The translations under genes were made by a program, and so were the position numbers. The notes under the pieces are model-generated. The model did no database searches. It saw nothing but the letters and a program-made list of their open reading frames with translations, and was not told the origin of the DNA. Source: Leptoclinus maculatus (Eukaryota; Chordata; Actinopteri; Perciformes; Stichaeidae). From it: DNA of 64,000 bases. The DNA is taken from assembly GCA_032191485.1 (NCBI GenBank), contig JAVDOI010000003.1, forward strand, positions 26,583,836 to 26,647,835. Direction: 5' to 3'. Positions 1-11,129 of this stretch are shown one piece after another. Within the stretch, counting starts at the first letter, position 1. Each line of letters starts with the position of its first letter.

Positions 1-88
1 TGGTAGTGTAAACAACTGATCTTTAAACTGCAGCACCCACTGCAAACTCAAAAGTGTATGGCCCACTCTAACTCCCCTCAGCCTTTAC

Positions 89-240
89 CTGGTTATGTCG
101 CCGTTGAAGATGGTGGCTGTCTGGCGCAGGAAACTGTCCAACCTCAGGGATCTTTCCAAGCGCTGCAGGTAGAGAGGTTTGGCCAGGCCAGAGCTCCCGG
201 ATGCCCCGGCCTCCGGTCGGCCACCCTGACCTGACGCCAT
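89..240 (-). CDS. ino80: INO80 chromatin-remodelling ATPase, first coding exon (partial gene)
   Basis: INO80 is the Snf2-family ATPase of the INO80 nucleosome-remodelling complex in the nucleus. Only the N-terminal 50 codons lie here. The ATG is at 240-238 and the exon ends at 89 with a CCAG|GTAAAG donor in phase 2; the rest of the gene continues beyond base 1. The exon begins at 280 after a good polypyrimidine tract and CAG, so 280-241 is 5' UTR. The peptide contains LAKPLYLQRLERSLRLDSFL followed by RQTATIFN, which I recognise as the conserved N-terminus of vertebrate INO80 (human AKPLYLQYLERALRLDHFL). The first residues (GQGGRPEAGASGSSG) are low-complexity and differ from mammals. The ATPase domains cannot be checked. 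The identification rests on one short but distinctive exon and on its position next to VPS18 and RHOV, which matches the human 15q15 order. Confidence 0.85.
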
Positions 241-282
241 GCACCACAGACACCTCTGCCCGGCAGGGCAGCAACTTTTACT

Positions 283-1861
283 GAAGAGAGAAAAGTAGAG
301 AGGAGATAGAGAGACAGAAAGGGATAGGCAGATGGCTCGAGGTCAGAATGAGCAGCACAGGACATTGTAAACTATGCGATGAGTAATGCTCTACTGTTGT
401 ATTTAATTCAGCGGTCCATTTAGTCCAAATATCAGAATGCTCTCCTCCAATGGCTGGGCATGCAGCGGGGTACCGGCAGATAGTTCATTGAGCAGAATAC
501 AGTACAAACAGTGGACCTACCTTCTCAGTAAAGGATGCCATTGTTCTTGATTCCAAGATTAATGATCAGACGGTGGTGAAAATCCCCTACGAAGGAAGAA
601 GCCCATAGTCACATGACACTATCAAAGTGTTTTTGTGGGGAGCTAGTGTTCTTTCATACTGACAGCGGGAGTACTCATGATTTACAGGAACTTTCAGACG
701 CACAGAAAGAAACTAAAGCTCCTGCAGCATTACTATGCATTTATACTATACATGATTTGCTATCATGTTTATAATGGAATGTTAAATACTTTTTTAAATG
801 CACTGGCTGTATCATCTTTAGAGTTGTTTAGCTCTTGTTTGTATAACAGTCATTATACTGCATAACGTTACTATTTTCATATCAGTCACTTCAGTTGGTT
901 AAAAGGTCAGCCGTTAACATTTACAGAGTATAATTTCACTAACTCCAATATAAATGTGACTTAGTGACCAAGTATTACTGCATTGCCCAAGTTATCGTTT
1001 CATTGTACAAGTGATTGTTTTTGTCATCTGTAATAACTACTCATTACATATTCACTTTACTTTCTGAGGCAAGTTAACTGTTTTGTGTGAGGATGACGAG
1101 CGCTCAAGTCAAATACAGCCAATAGCAAGAGCCTTTTTTTTAATTATTTTTTTTATGAAGTGAACTGAGAGCATGTGAAAATATAAATAATCTGTATCAT
1201 CTTTTGCTAACGCGCCGTTACTATGATTAGCCAGCTAGCTTATTCGGGCTAGCGTTAGCCAGTTAGCTCGCTAGCTAACCTTGGACGGTGCACTGTGTTG
1301 TAGCTCGCGAGCTAACGACCGTTAGCTGCTTTGCTGTGTAAGCACGAGCAGCATTGCCTCCTATCATTGATAGTAAAGGGTCAAGGTGCTTGACACACAC
1401 TGACAGCTTTAAGTAAACCTCGCCAAAAAACATTTATTCGCGTTAGTATTTAATTTCCTACACATCTAGCCTTTGTTACGAATGCCCCCTTGCTATCGCA
1501 TCTCTAGTGTGGCTTTTCATAATAAACGTTAGCTTTATCTAACGCTCGTTTTTGACACAGACGTCCGATCACGCCATTAATATGAAGTATTCAAATCGGC
1601 CCTGTCTCTTTAAGGCCAACACCTCCCCGCCTAAACAATGTATTTAGATGATATTGGTGTAATGGCAATTCATAAACAGGCTAGTCGCGATGCAGCGACA
1701 GCAAGGCCCAGCGCCCGCGCCTCTCGTACCCTAGTTGCGGATACGAGCGGGGGACTCGGTTGCCTGGTGAACGAATGATCCCCATGTTTTAATTCTTTCT
1801 CCCTCCCGGCCATCTTCCCCCATTGCTCCTTCGCCATAACATCCACCAAGGAGTCTCTCAC
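283..1861 (-). other. ino80: INO80 intron 1 (inferred)
   Basis: This 1.58 kb stretch lies between the inferred non-coding exon 1 (donor GCTGAG|GTGAGA at 1862/1861) and the first coding exon (acceptor at 281-282). No coding exon is seen. It is AT-rich except for 1210-1330, which holds many GCTAGC/GTTAGC motifs. Confidence 0.5.
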
Positions 1862-2290
1862 CTCAGCCCCGTGTCCCCTTTTCCGTCTCTCTTCTCGCTG
1901 CTGCCGACTCTCGGTTCTCTGACTCCAAAATGGCGGTTTGAGGCGCCGAGCGAGTCTGTGAGCTTTGAGTCGGCAGCAACAGCAGAGAGGCGGCCACTTT
2001 CTGTTACTGAGAGAGCAGAGACACGACGCCATGGCGAGGGTACAGCAAGGAGCAGGCGTTATAATCAATCACAGAGACAGGGACGCTCGCTCGTCGACGT
2101 CTCAGAGGACACGACCGAGACAAGAAATCCCAGCGGTATCTATGGTTTAGTTCCTAACGCATACATCCACAGTGTATGCCATTTAGGGCCGTATATGCGC
2201 AACGAATACAAACGCATCGATTAAATTCCGATGTCGATTAGTAGCGTCTGCTCACCGCGAAGATTACCGAGCTGCGTCTGACGTCATCAG
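1862..2290 (-). promoter_or_regulatory. ino80: Putative INO80 promoter and non-coding exon 1
   Basis: This is a CpG-rich segment immediately upstream of INO80. On the minus strand a consensus donor GCTGAG|GTGAGA ends at 1862, suitable for an untranslated first exon. A YY1-type motif, CCAAAATGGCGG, lies on the plus strand at 1925-1936, where YY1 sites often sit close to a TATA-less start. A full cAMP-response element, TGACGTCA, lies at 2279-2286 inside the near-palindrome CGTCTGACGTCATCAGACG. No TATA box is seen. The transcription start itself is not visible; the exon is inferred from the donor and from the acceptor at 281. Confidence 0.5.
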
Positions 2291-2719
2291 ACGGGAACTC
2301 CGTTTTAGGTATGGTGAGGCAGCTGGGATACCCAGAACAAAATGTGACAATTTGTAAAGTTATTCTGATGTCAAGAGTTGACAGTGAACTCCAGTATTAT
2401 TATTTTTTACATATAAATGTATAAACATGTATTGCCATTTATAATGGTAATTATGTGATACACACAAAATGGCCATGGGGTTGGTAGGGATCCAAACAAT
2501 GCTTTTAGTCCCAGTAGCCTAAACTCAAGTCTCCCTAAACACACCTTACGCCAAACCATAAGTTAGTCTGCCTAAGTATGGTGTTGTTCATGCCCTGCTT
2601 CAGCTGGCTGGAGCTGTTACTTTGTACTCCTACTGGCAGCTGTAGAAGCCCTGCTGAGGAACTGTGATGAAGGGTATTGATTTCTCACAGTCCAGATAGT
2701 TAAAATAACTTGTTAAATA
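2291..2719. other. Intergenic spacer between VPS18 3' end and INO80 promoter
   Basis: AT-rich non-coding sequence between the candidate VPS18 poly(A) signal and the INO80 promoter. Nothing recognisable is seen in it. Confidence 0.5.
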
Positions 2720-2725
2720 TTTATT
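2720..2725 (-). terminator. vps18: Candidate VPS18 poly(A) signal AATAAA
   Basis: TTTATT on the plus strand reads AATAAA on the minus strand, about 600 nt past the VPS18 stop codon. No coding sequence lies between, so 3317-2720 is probably the 3' UTR. Confidence 0.45.
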
Positions 2726-3317
2726 ACATGTAAACAACAAGAATAACCAGTTCATCCGTGCTGACAAGCTTTAATGATCCACAACTGAATTGCAAAACAG
2801 GGAACATGTGACATACAAGTTTGATGATCTGCCACACATTAAGTGTAAGATTAAACACAGAGCTGAAGATTCGAGTGGTTGAACTGAGGAAGCGCAGATA
2901 GTGTCTAAGTGCAGGTTATGTTTCCAATAGACAAAACAAGTGCATAACCTAATGTTAATAGATTAATAGTGCAGTTATATCTGATTCTAGCTTTTTAATT
3001 GTTTTCTGTCATAATCAGAGGTTCAGTCCATTGTATGCACTGTACAGCCCAAGCAATATTTTACATCAACGCATTATGTTGTATCATTTCCCACAATGTC
3101 CACCTTTTACTAAACACTCCCATACAAAGTGCAAAGCTTCAAATACTGCCAACAGAAGAAGTGTATTCTGGTAGAGAACAACAGAAGCTGAGGCACTACT
3201 GACAGGCAATCGGGTGAATGTCTGTTTCCACTGAACGGGTCCTACAGATGGTGACGTTTCCTTGACATATCAGATGGTGGGCTGTTGTGTCTTTTCACAT
3301 TGAGAGGAGGCCCTCGT

Positions 3318-6300
3318 TCATAGCCAGCTGGATTTCTCCTCCTCAAATTTCTGTGGATCGATGAAAGGCTTGTCGATGGACTTGATCATCAGTTCGCCGC
3401 AGTACGCGCACTCGGACGCAATGATGTCATCCATGTCGGATTTTATCTGCTCGCGACTCGTGCCTGCGTTGCCCTTTCCCAGGCTGGACGTGTCTCCTTC
3501 GTCCTTGGGCGCCGGGCGGTGTCGAGACTTGGAGGTTTGCGTGGTCGCGGCCAGCTTTTTCTGCAGCTCCTCCAGACGACTCTGCTTAAAGGCCGTCAGG
3601 TGAGGGGTTACTTCCTAGAAGGTAGAATAACAAAAAGGACACATAGGAATTATTACTACACAAATGTTGTATGGGCATCTTTAAAGAGAGTACATCTTAT
3701 GTGTGCAGCGGCACATATTGACAAAAAGCAGTATGGAAGTGAGTTACCTGGAACAGGCAGTCATAGTGGAACATGTGTCCGCATAGGAACAGATAGAAGG
3801 GCCTGTTGAGCAACGGGAAGTCGCAAGCAGCACACTTTTCTTGGGAATCCACGACGCCATATTTGTTCCTCATTTCCTGGATGTCTTCTCTGATGCGTTT
3901 GGCGCTCTCCGTGGCCTCTTCCATTTCCTGTTTCAGCTCCTCGATGTGCTGGTTGTACTCCTCCAGGGAGCTGCAGATGGCCTCCTGAGAAACCAGTAAA
4001 GTACATTCATTTGAAGAAATCTACTTTATTTGTATGTTTACCATACATTGAATACATGGCATCAATAAGGGACTGTAGGTGGTTTGATTATGTGTATTTC
4101 TTATTAATACTAAAAACAAGAAAAGGAAATATTTTATTACGGACCTTAAAATGGTCAATGGTGACAAAGTCTGGGAAGAAGGGCAGGATGTCTTCAATCT
4201 TGAGCAGGTTGCAGCTGGACAGACAGTTCATGGCCTTCTTCACATCTTTCTCCTCCTGCACCACATGCCGGGCGATCTTCAGCCAAAGCTTTTTCCTCAG
4301 CTCCTCGTCATCTTCAGGCAGGTCTGCACACGACTTGGCCAAGTCTACATCTACCTATGGACGGGAAATGCATTGTAAAGTTTGTGGCATTCGTCAAATT
4401 TTTGATTAGCATTTATTTACATGGAACACTTACTTGTAAAGCGAGATCCACTGCCTCCTCATACAGTTCCATAATCCTATAAACCAGCACACAGGCCCGG
4501 AGGTAGCCGTTTTCGGCACACAGCCTGAGGGCGTACTTCAAGTCATAGTGGATCTCTGAGGCGTGTGTGCCTGCCTGCTCCAGATACCACAGCAGGGAGT
4601 CCGGCTTGTACTTGGCATAGAGAGACAGCAGGTAGTTGTGGATGGCCTCCTCCGTCACGGTCAGCTCGTACACGCAGAACTCCATGTAGCGGATGGTTTC
4701 ACTGATCTGCTGGGTGCTGCCCATCTGGCTGTAGTTCATCAGAGCTGGAATGAGCTTCTTTGGGTCCAGCCGCTTGCCCATCTGGATCCACGCGTCCACC
4801 ACTTTTTTGGGAATATGCTGCATGAGGAGGGGGGAGAACTTGTAAAAAAGCTTCTGATCACAGTGCTTGGAGAGCACATCGAGAGCGGCGCTGTAGTCGT
4901 CGTGTTGGCAGTAGTGGGATATCACTCTCTCATAGTCCTGCATGACGACTGAGAAGTACACCATGTCGTCCACGTTGCCGTGGCTGGCCAGCAGGTCGTA
5001 GATTGTGCTGCGGTTGTTGAACAGACACTCCTTATGCTTGGAGCTGCTGAGGAATTGGCGAAACTCCTCGCGGGTCTCCTGGAAGATGAGGCTGTTGCCG
5101 TCGCTCTCCAGCTGGCCGAGCCGGTTGAGGTAGAGCTCGGCCAGCCAGGTGACCAGCAGGGTGATCTGCGTCCTCTCACTCGGTTTCAAATTATTCAGCT
5201 TCTTCAGCAGGAACTCCTTCAGGGCTTCCTCTTGCTTGGCTTCGATGAACTTGAGCGCTATCTCCTCAAAGTAGTTCTGTGTCAGGGCGTAGCACTTGGC
5301 ACTCTCGATGTATCGCTTGTTCTGGAAGCAGTGCTCGGCCTCCTTGGCGAGCACCATGTCCATGCACTCGGGGCGGTCTCGGCAGTACTCCTTGGCCAGG
5401 TCAAATTTAGTCATGCTCATGTACATCTGCCAGACGTCCCGGGCCTCGCGTTGGATGTGGTACCGGAAAACTGCCCGCTCAGTGTAGATCCACACCAACC
5501 CGCCGACCGGGTCCTTGATCATCTTCTTCAGGGCGCCAAATTTATCCGGGAACACATCCTCGTATACCACCTGTCCATTCAGAGTGCAGATGGCTTTAAC
5601 TCGGTCATGGAGCAGCAGCAGGAAGTGGAACTGCGTCAGCACAATGGAGATGGGCTTGTTGAGACTAAGGTCGATGTCAGGGGTGTACTCCCATACCTGT
5701 TTCATTAGGAGGGAGAACAAATGGAGAAGAAGTATGTGAAACATACAGATAAACAACGGTGAATTTAGAATTTGGAAGAAAAACATTCTCTCACACACAC
5801 ACACAAAGATATTTACCTGCACATCACTCAGCAGGGAATCAGGCCTGACGTAGTCCAGCTGACCATAGAGGACGCCATTACCCATCATCCAGGCGAACGC
5901 CTTCGGGGAGGTCCGGAGCTTCGGGGTGTAGAAGGTGATCTCGCTGTAGCCCATGTTGGCCGGGAACTCCTGGAAGCTGGGCAGCAGGTCGTGGTTCTGG
6001 CTGAAGACGGAGCTGAAGCCCTGCTGCTCTGACCCCTCGGCCACCTTACCCACAAACTGGAACAGGCGTTTGCGGGTGGTGGCGATGATTAAGTACTTGT
6101 TCTCCGGGCCCCGCTCCACCTCCAGGCAGCAGACTGGTGCAGGCTTCCCGTCCTCCTCCAGGGAGTGGACCTGTCTCAGGAAGAGAACGTGATATTGTAT
6201 ATTGAAACTGGATAACACATGCTAAACACACATAACAGATGACCACACGTGCTCGGACCTGTTTGAAGTATTGATCCGGATTGGTGTTGAACAGGCTGCC

Positions 6301-7303
6301 CTCGGTTGCGGAGATCTCCGCCTCAAAGATGATGCCTTGACTTGTGCCGACCAGTACGGGTCCCGTGTTGGTCTCACTGCCCAGCTGCTTGTTCCAGCCC
6401 ACGCTCTCGATGAGGTGGCCTCTCCAGCGGGACAGACTGCGCACCTTCTGCGTGTTCCTGTTCAAGTACAGACACTCACTGGTGCTCAGGCAGATCAGCA
6501 GATGGGAGCCTGCAGTGGGCAAATATGGAGGAGGATACCGCTGCTGCTGTTAATAAATCATAACTACGATGCTGCCGCAGTAATCATTATAATAGCATTA
6601 AATTTGAGTCGTTAAGATGTTGCTGCAGTCAATATATGAATACGCATAATGTTTTGTTTTTCTCACCGGTTGGGTCCAGGAACAGTCTGTACACTTTACT
6701 TTCATCTTTCCTTCCTAATTCAATCTGATTAGGCTGATCTGGCTTGGCCAAGTCAATCCTGCACAGAACAGAACATGAAACATCAGTATCTTGTATCAGT
6801 TGTGTTGACATCTCTTTTGGGAGGCTCCAATCAACAACAGCTAACAACAGAGGAGTACAAACACCAGTGAGCATCAACGGTGTTTTAAGTGTTTTATGAT
6901 AGTGTTATTTGCCTCAGCAGGGTGTCCTTCCCCAGACTCATGCACAGCTGATTGTTGCAGACTGCAAGATGGTTTATCCTCTCGGGCGGAGTGAAATCGA
7001 TCCTCTGCTTGTTGAATATCGGCTTCTCTTCCTCAAGTCTCACATTCACAAAGCCTAGATGGGGAACAAGTGCAATTGAAGTAATTTAAAGCACCGAGTG
7101 TGCTGCTTTAACGTTCATTAAAAGGCAGTCATAACGTTATAGCATCCTTGCATGTAGCTTATCAGACGGGAGCATATCCACAGAGAGGAGGGCGACCTAC
7201 CTGAATGTGTTATCCCGATGTTGGCAGTTGACAAGCGGCTGTGCTGCTGCGCACTCTGCCTGGTGTTTTGCGAGTCCTCGTACTCTTCGAGAATTGACGC
7301 CAT
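3318..7303 (-). CDS. vps18: VPS18, core subunit of HOPS/CORVET tethering complexes
   Basis: VPS18 is a shared core subunit of the CORVET and HOPS complexes that tether endosomes and lysosomes before fusion. Nine coding exons: 7303-7201, 7054-6913, 6758-6667, 6509-6259, 6170-5817, 5696-4434, 4354-4145, 3984-3748, 3614-3318; 2949 nt, 982 aa (human 973). It starts MASILEEYEDS and ends KSSWL. The N-terminal half is the Pep3/Vps18 beta-propeller region (for example VGWNKQLGSETNTGPVLVG), followed by the alpha-solenoid with clathrin-type repeat (DDEELRKKLWLKIARHVVQ) and a C-terminal RING-H2 finger at about 855-958 (CAACDFP, LCGHMFHYDC, CAYCGEL). Intron 2 (6912-6759) has a GC donor, AG|GCAAAT, needed to keep the frame. 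The intron at 5816-5697 is 120 nt and stop-free. The gene is head-to-head with RHOV, about 1 kb apart. Identification is very secure. Confidence 0.97.
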
Positions 7304-8302
7304 GGTTCAAATGTACCTTATTCCACCTTATTTCACTACCTTTAAATTAATTATCTACATAAATATGCAATGACTGGCGAAGAGACAACCCTAGTGCGAC
7401 ATAGCTAAACAGCTAGCTAGCTAACTCAACCTCCACCCGTTATAATGCTTCCTGTCTCCGCGTGCATCTAAATTCAGGAGCTAGACGTAGGGTGTAATAT
7501 CTTACGTTGCCGTAAACACGGGAATATCCGACACTTTCAATCATTCGTGCTACTGTAACAGCGAAGGTAGCTTCCGACTACACAACACAGGGTGGACACG
7601 GATAATCAGGTGACACACGGAGTCATGTGATCACGTTTGGTGTAGTGCTTCTCTTTGACGCTCGGGGGCGCTGTTTACTCACATTTAGAGTGAAGTGGTT
7701 TATGATGAGATGTTGAGAATTAAGTAGCATAGGAAACTTATTTTAAATACTCGTATTCACATCAATGGCAATGCTTTTTCAGTGTTAGTATCATTTTAGT
7801 GCACTATAATATAATTTAATTTCATAATTGATTGTAAATCATTAACTTTGTATGTATTCTGTGCAATACAAAAATGATTCTGTCTGTATATACATTTATT
7901 TAGTTATTAGATTTTTTACTTTTTTACTTATTTAATATTCTTTACTGTTGTATTGCTTATTTACTTATTTATAATACTTGTTTTGATCTTGTTTTTTTAC
8001 TATGTCTCTTGTATCCACTATGCTGCTGTAATCCTGTAATCTTCACTGCGGGACTAATAACGGATTATTTTATTTTCTCTCTATCTCTCTCTCAATCTTT
8101 TTCTCGGTGGGAGTGTCTATGCAAATCACAACCTGTCTGCGCACTAACTTCCCCTAAAGCGCTCCTCTCCGCACATGTCGCCCGTCAGTCAGAACAGGAT
8201 AGGCAGCCTAAGCGGTATGTGACAGACCGTCTTGTCTTCTCATCAGATCAGATCAGTGAGGGAGAGCGTCCGCGTTCACAGGTTTCATTTTTCCGGCTCG
8301 AC
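7304..8302. promoter_or_regulatory. Divergent VPS18/RHOV intergenic promoter region
   Basis: This 1 kb separates the divergent VPS18 and RHOV start codons. The VPS18-proximal 330 bp are CpG-bearing. A TCATGTGA motif at 7623-7630 is the MiT/TFE (TFEB/MITF) M-box core and is followed at once by a second E-box-like TCACGT. The RHOV-proximal part (about 7840-8060) is AT-rich and ends in a retroposon-like tail (see separate entry). No TATA box could be assigned to either gene. Confidence 0.5.
7991..8036 (+). repeat. Retroposon 3'-tail-like repeat upstream of RHOV
   Basis: A T-rich segment with ATGTCTCTTGT and TGCTGCTGTAATCCTG. The same words recur in the same order and orientation at 60518-60570 in LEG1 intron 1. 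The pattern resembles the 3' tail of dispersed teleost retroposons (from memory; no search made). AT-rich sequence of similar character extends back to about 7840. Confidence 0.5.
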
Positions 8303-9661
8303 ATGCCACCTAACATGGATTACTTCTACCACGAGTCCCGAGTGCCCTCCGCTTGCGGGCTGACCCGGGAGGATGAGCTGGAGCCCGGTGTCATCAGCTG
8401 TATGCTGGTCGGAGACGGAGCCGTAGGGAAGACCAGCATGATTGTCAGCTACACGTCCAACGGATACCCGACAGAGTACCAGCAGACCGGCTTTGATGTC
8501 TTCTCCGGTGAGTGATCATACAGCAGTACCTCGACTTTTTTTATTTATTGTTATTTTTGGGATAATATAATAGTAAGGAGTCACTAGTTCTTTAGAGTAA
8601 GAATTGCATTAATTTGCATGAGTGTGTTGGCTTTGGTTCAGTGTTGACTGACCCTCCTTTGAAGGTTTTTACGTTTGATTGTGAGCATGCATGTTTTGAT
8701 TTATGTGTGTGATTTTGTTGTTTGAAATGTCTGAAATAAAGTGAACTAACTCGATGCTGACTGATTCATGTTGTTGCTTTTCAACAGGTCAGGTCCAAGT
8801 CGAAGGATCTCCGGTTAAAGTTCAGCTTCTGGACACTGCTGGACAGGTAAGACTGTTTGTTTAACGAGGCGTTATGTGGACAAATGCCACCTTTATTTAC
8901 TTTTTCCTTGTTGTCCCAACTTGTCATCTGTTTGCTGTTGTTGAGTTCATTGTTTCAAGTGAAGTGACACAAAATATAGTCCAATAACATGAAATCCTCA
9001 TTGTTAATTAATATAGGCTAATATTCAGATTTGTTTTGTTAATGTCATGAGAGCTGAGCTATGAAGGAACTTCATTGCTTCATCCACTATGTGACTCAGT
9101 CACATGAATGTTATTAACGTTACCACTAGTGAGTCGGTCTCTCTCCCTCATTCCTCCATCATGTCTGCACGTCGTCTGATTGACACTAACCTGTGCTTCC
9201 TGTCTTCATTTCAGGAGGAGTTTGATGATTTCAGAGCTCTGTCCTATGCCCACACGGACGTCTTCCTCCTGTGCTTCAGCATGGTCAACCCCACCTCCTT
9301 TCACAATATCACCAAGAAGTGGGTCCCAGCGATCCGGGCTTCTAACCCGTCCTCGCCCATCGTCCTCGTTGGGACTCAGTCGGACCTCTTGTTGGACGTG
9401 AACGTCCTCATCAACCTGGACCGATCGAAGGTCAAGCCCATCCTGAGCTCCCGGGCCCGGGCCATGGCTGAGAAGATCAGGGCTGCAGACTACGTGGAGT
9501 GTTCGTCGCTCACGCAAAAGAACCTGAAGGAGGCGTTTGATGCGGCCATCTTTGCCGCCATTAAGAACAAAACCCGCAAGTCCAAGAAGAGGAGGTTTTC
9601 TGACAGACGCACCAAAGCTTTCTCCAGGTGCAGCTGGAAGAAGTTCTTCTGCTTCATCTGA
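8303..9661 (+). CDS. rhov: RHOV (Chp), atypical Rho-family GTPase
   Basis: RhoV is an atypical Cdc42-related GTPase acting at plasma and endomembranes, known for roles in neural crest and actin/PAK signalling. Three exons: 8303-8507, 8788-8846, 9215-9661; 711 nt, 236 aa, the same length as human RHOV. Visible motifs: N-terminal extension before the G domain, P-loop GDGAVGKTS at 37-45, switch I region (YPTEYQQTGFDVF), DTAGQEEFDDFRALSY at about 84-99, GTQSDLLLD where most Rho proteins have TKxD, and a basic tail (RKSKKRR) ending CSWKKFFCFI. The tail lacks a CAAX box; the terminal cysteine fits the palmitoylated C-terminus of the RhoV/RhoU subgroup. The chosen ATG gives MPPNMDYFYHESRVPS. The frame is open further upstream to 8009, but that part overlaps repeat-like sequence and was excluded. 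Confidence 0.97.
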
Positions 9662-11129
9662 ACTCATGAACAAGACTGCTAACCCTGTGGGTTGTGGACA
9701 AAAACAACTTTAATTTATTTAACTCTGGTTTGCTGTCACGGCTCTGATTTGTGGCAGTTTAGCATCCTTCCCTGTTAAGTGTTTTGCCTTATATTACTCT
9801 GGGATGCCAAATGGTGCAAGGGGAAACAATACATGAGCACGGGTAGCATTGGCAAGTAACATCTGTGGGGACAGCGGAGAAGTGTGGTTTCACACTCCAG
9901 CAGACATACACAGGACAGCAGTGTTGTTTACATTATATTCAAATGTAGAGTGTTCCAGGTAAACGGGGGGGCATATGTTTCATGTTAAAATCAAAGTGTG
10001 CGTATGCTTTCATGTGTACGCATCAGTAGTGGGCACTGAATTGAGACTCGAAAGGAACATATCAACATACAGCCACAGAGAGAAAGCACAGGTCACCATG
10101 TAAATGTGGTGGTTTTGCATGCTGTGCTTTGCTGCCTGCTGCAGCCTTACATGTAAGAGAGAGAGAGAGAGAAACAGAAAGCGTCCAGGGCTGGGGTTTG
10201 AGCTGATGGGCGTCAGCCACTTCTCTGTTGTGTTCTCGCCGTCTGGCTACACCAGCCTATTTATATGCAAGTTTGGATTGCAGTGCGAGGTGCCACTTTC
10301 TTACCTGTGTGTGAAAGCTCCCCAGCCTGGTTTTGGGCTTTTTGCCTTCAAAGTTAATCACCCGACAATCTTCTCACCCCTGGCATATATGTTTGATCAG
10401 GATTTTTATCAACTCATTTAACATGAATGTGAAAAAGAAACGCGGCAGGATGATTTGTTGGAACAAATGTCTTAATTCTCGGATTGGCACAGGAACTTAT
10501 TTTAAAAGTCCTCTGAGGTGAGGGAGGGGGGGGGGGGGGGGTCCATGGGAGTGGTAGCCTTTGTTTGTTGTTTTTTTTTGTCCCCGTCTCCCACCAATCT
10601 GCATCTGTAAAATCAAGAACTGCGGGAGTCTTTACTTCCACCCTGCGGATCCTCTCACCACCACAGTCAGCCTGGCCTTTTTTTATTCGCCCCTCTTTGT
10701 TTACGAGCTCAATACATTCCTTATCTCCTCAATAGCCCAGTGTGGAGAGAGGTAGAGGACACTAAACAGCCTCTACTGTAATGCAAGTGAAAGGTAATAC
10801 TTGTGTCTGTGATGTATGTAAGAAAGTGAGATTTTTGCCCTCCAGTGTAACGATGTCTGGTGCATGTACCCGTTTGTATATAAGTGCCCCAGAGCCAGGG
10901 ATAGACTTTACTATACTTCTTGTGGAAGTCAGCTTAATGTATATGCTATTCTGTTTGTTAAAACAGGTCATTTGTCATGTCTATGTATTTGAAATATTAG
11001 ATAAGACATGGGTTTTTAAATGCATCGATGTACTCCACGTATATTTTGTTACATTTTCTATCACTGTCACTAATATGGATTTACCATCTCCTTCTCTAAC
11101 CCGCGTGGGAGTGAGGTGATACAAATAAA
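9662..11129 (+). other. rhov: Probable RHOV 3' UTR with poly(A) signal at 11124
   Basis: No coding exon is seen in this 1.47 kb. It has a 17-18 nt G run near 10525 and ends at AATAAA at 11124-11129, the first good plus-strand poly(A) signal after the stop. A long 3' UTR is plausible, but an earlier unseen cleavage site is possible. Confidence 0.4.

Noticed and set aside
1670..2224. Two 132-133 codon overlapping open frames near the INO80 promoter
   Set aside because: They lie on opposite strands of CpG-rich promoter sequence and match nothing known to me.
4980..5708. 242-codon plus-strand open frame
   Set aside because: It lies antisense to the large VPS18 exon and reflects its codon bias.
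8009..8302. 98-codon N-terminal extension of RHOV
   Set aside because: The frame is open but the sequence is retroposon-like and AT-rich, and the inner ATG gives exactly the human RHOV length.
9206..9673. 155-codon minus-strand open frame
   Set aside because: It is antisense to RHOV exon 3, with no independent support.
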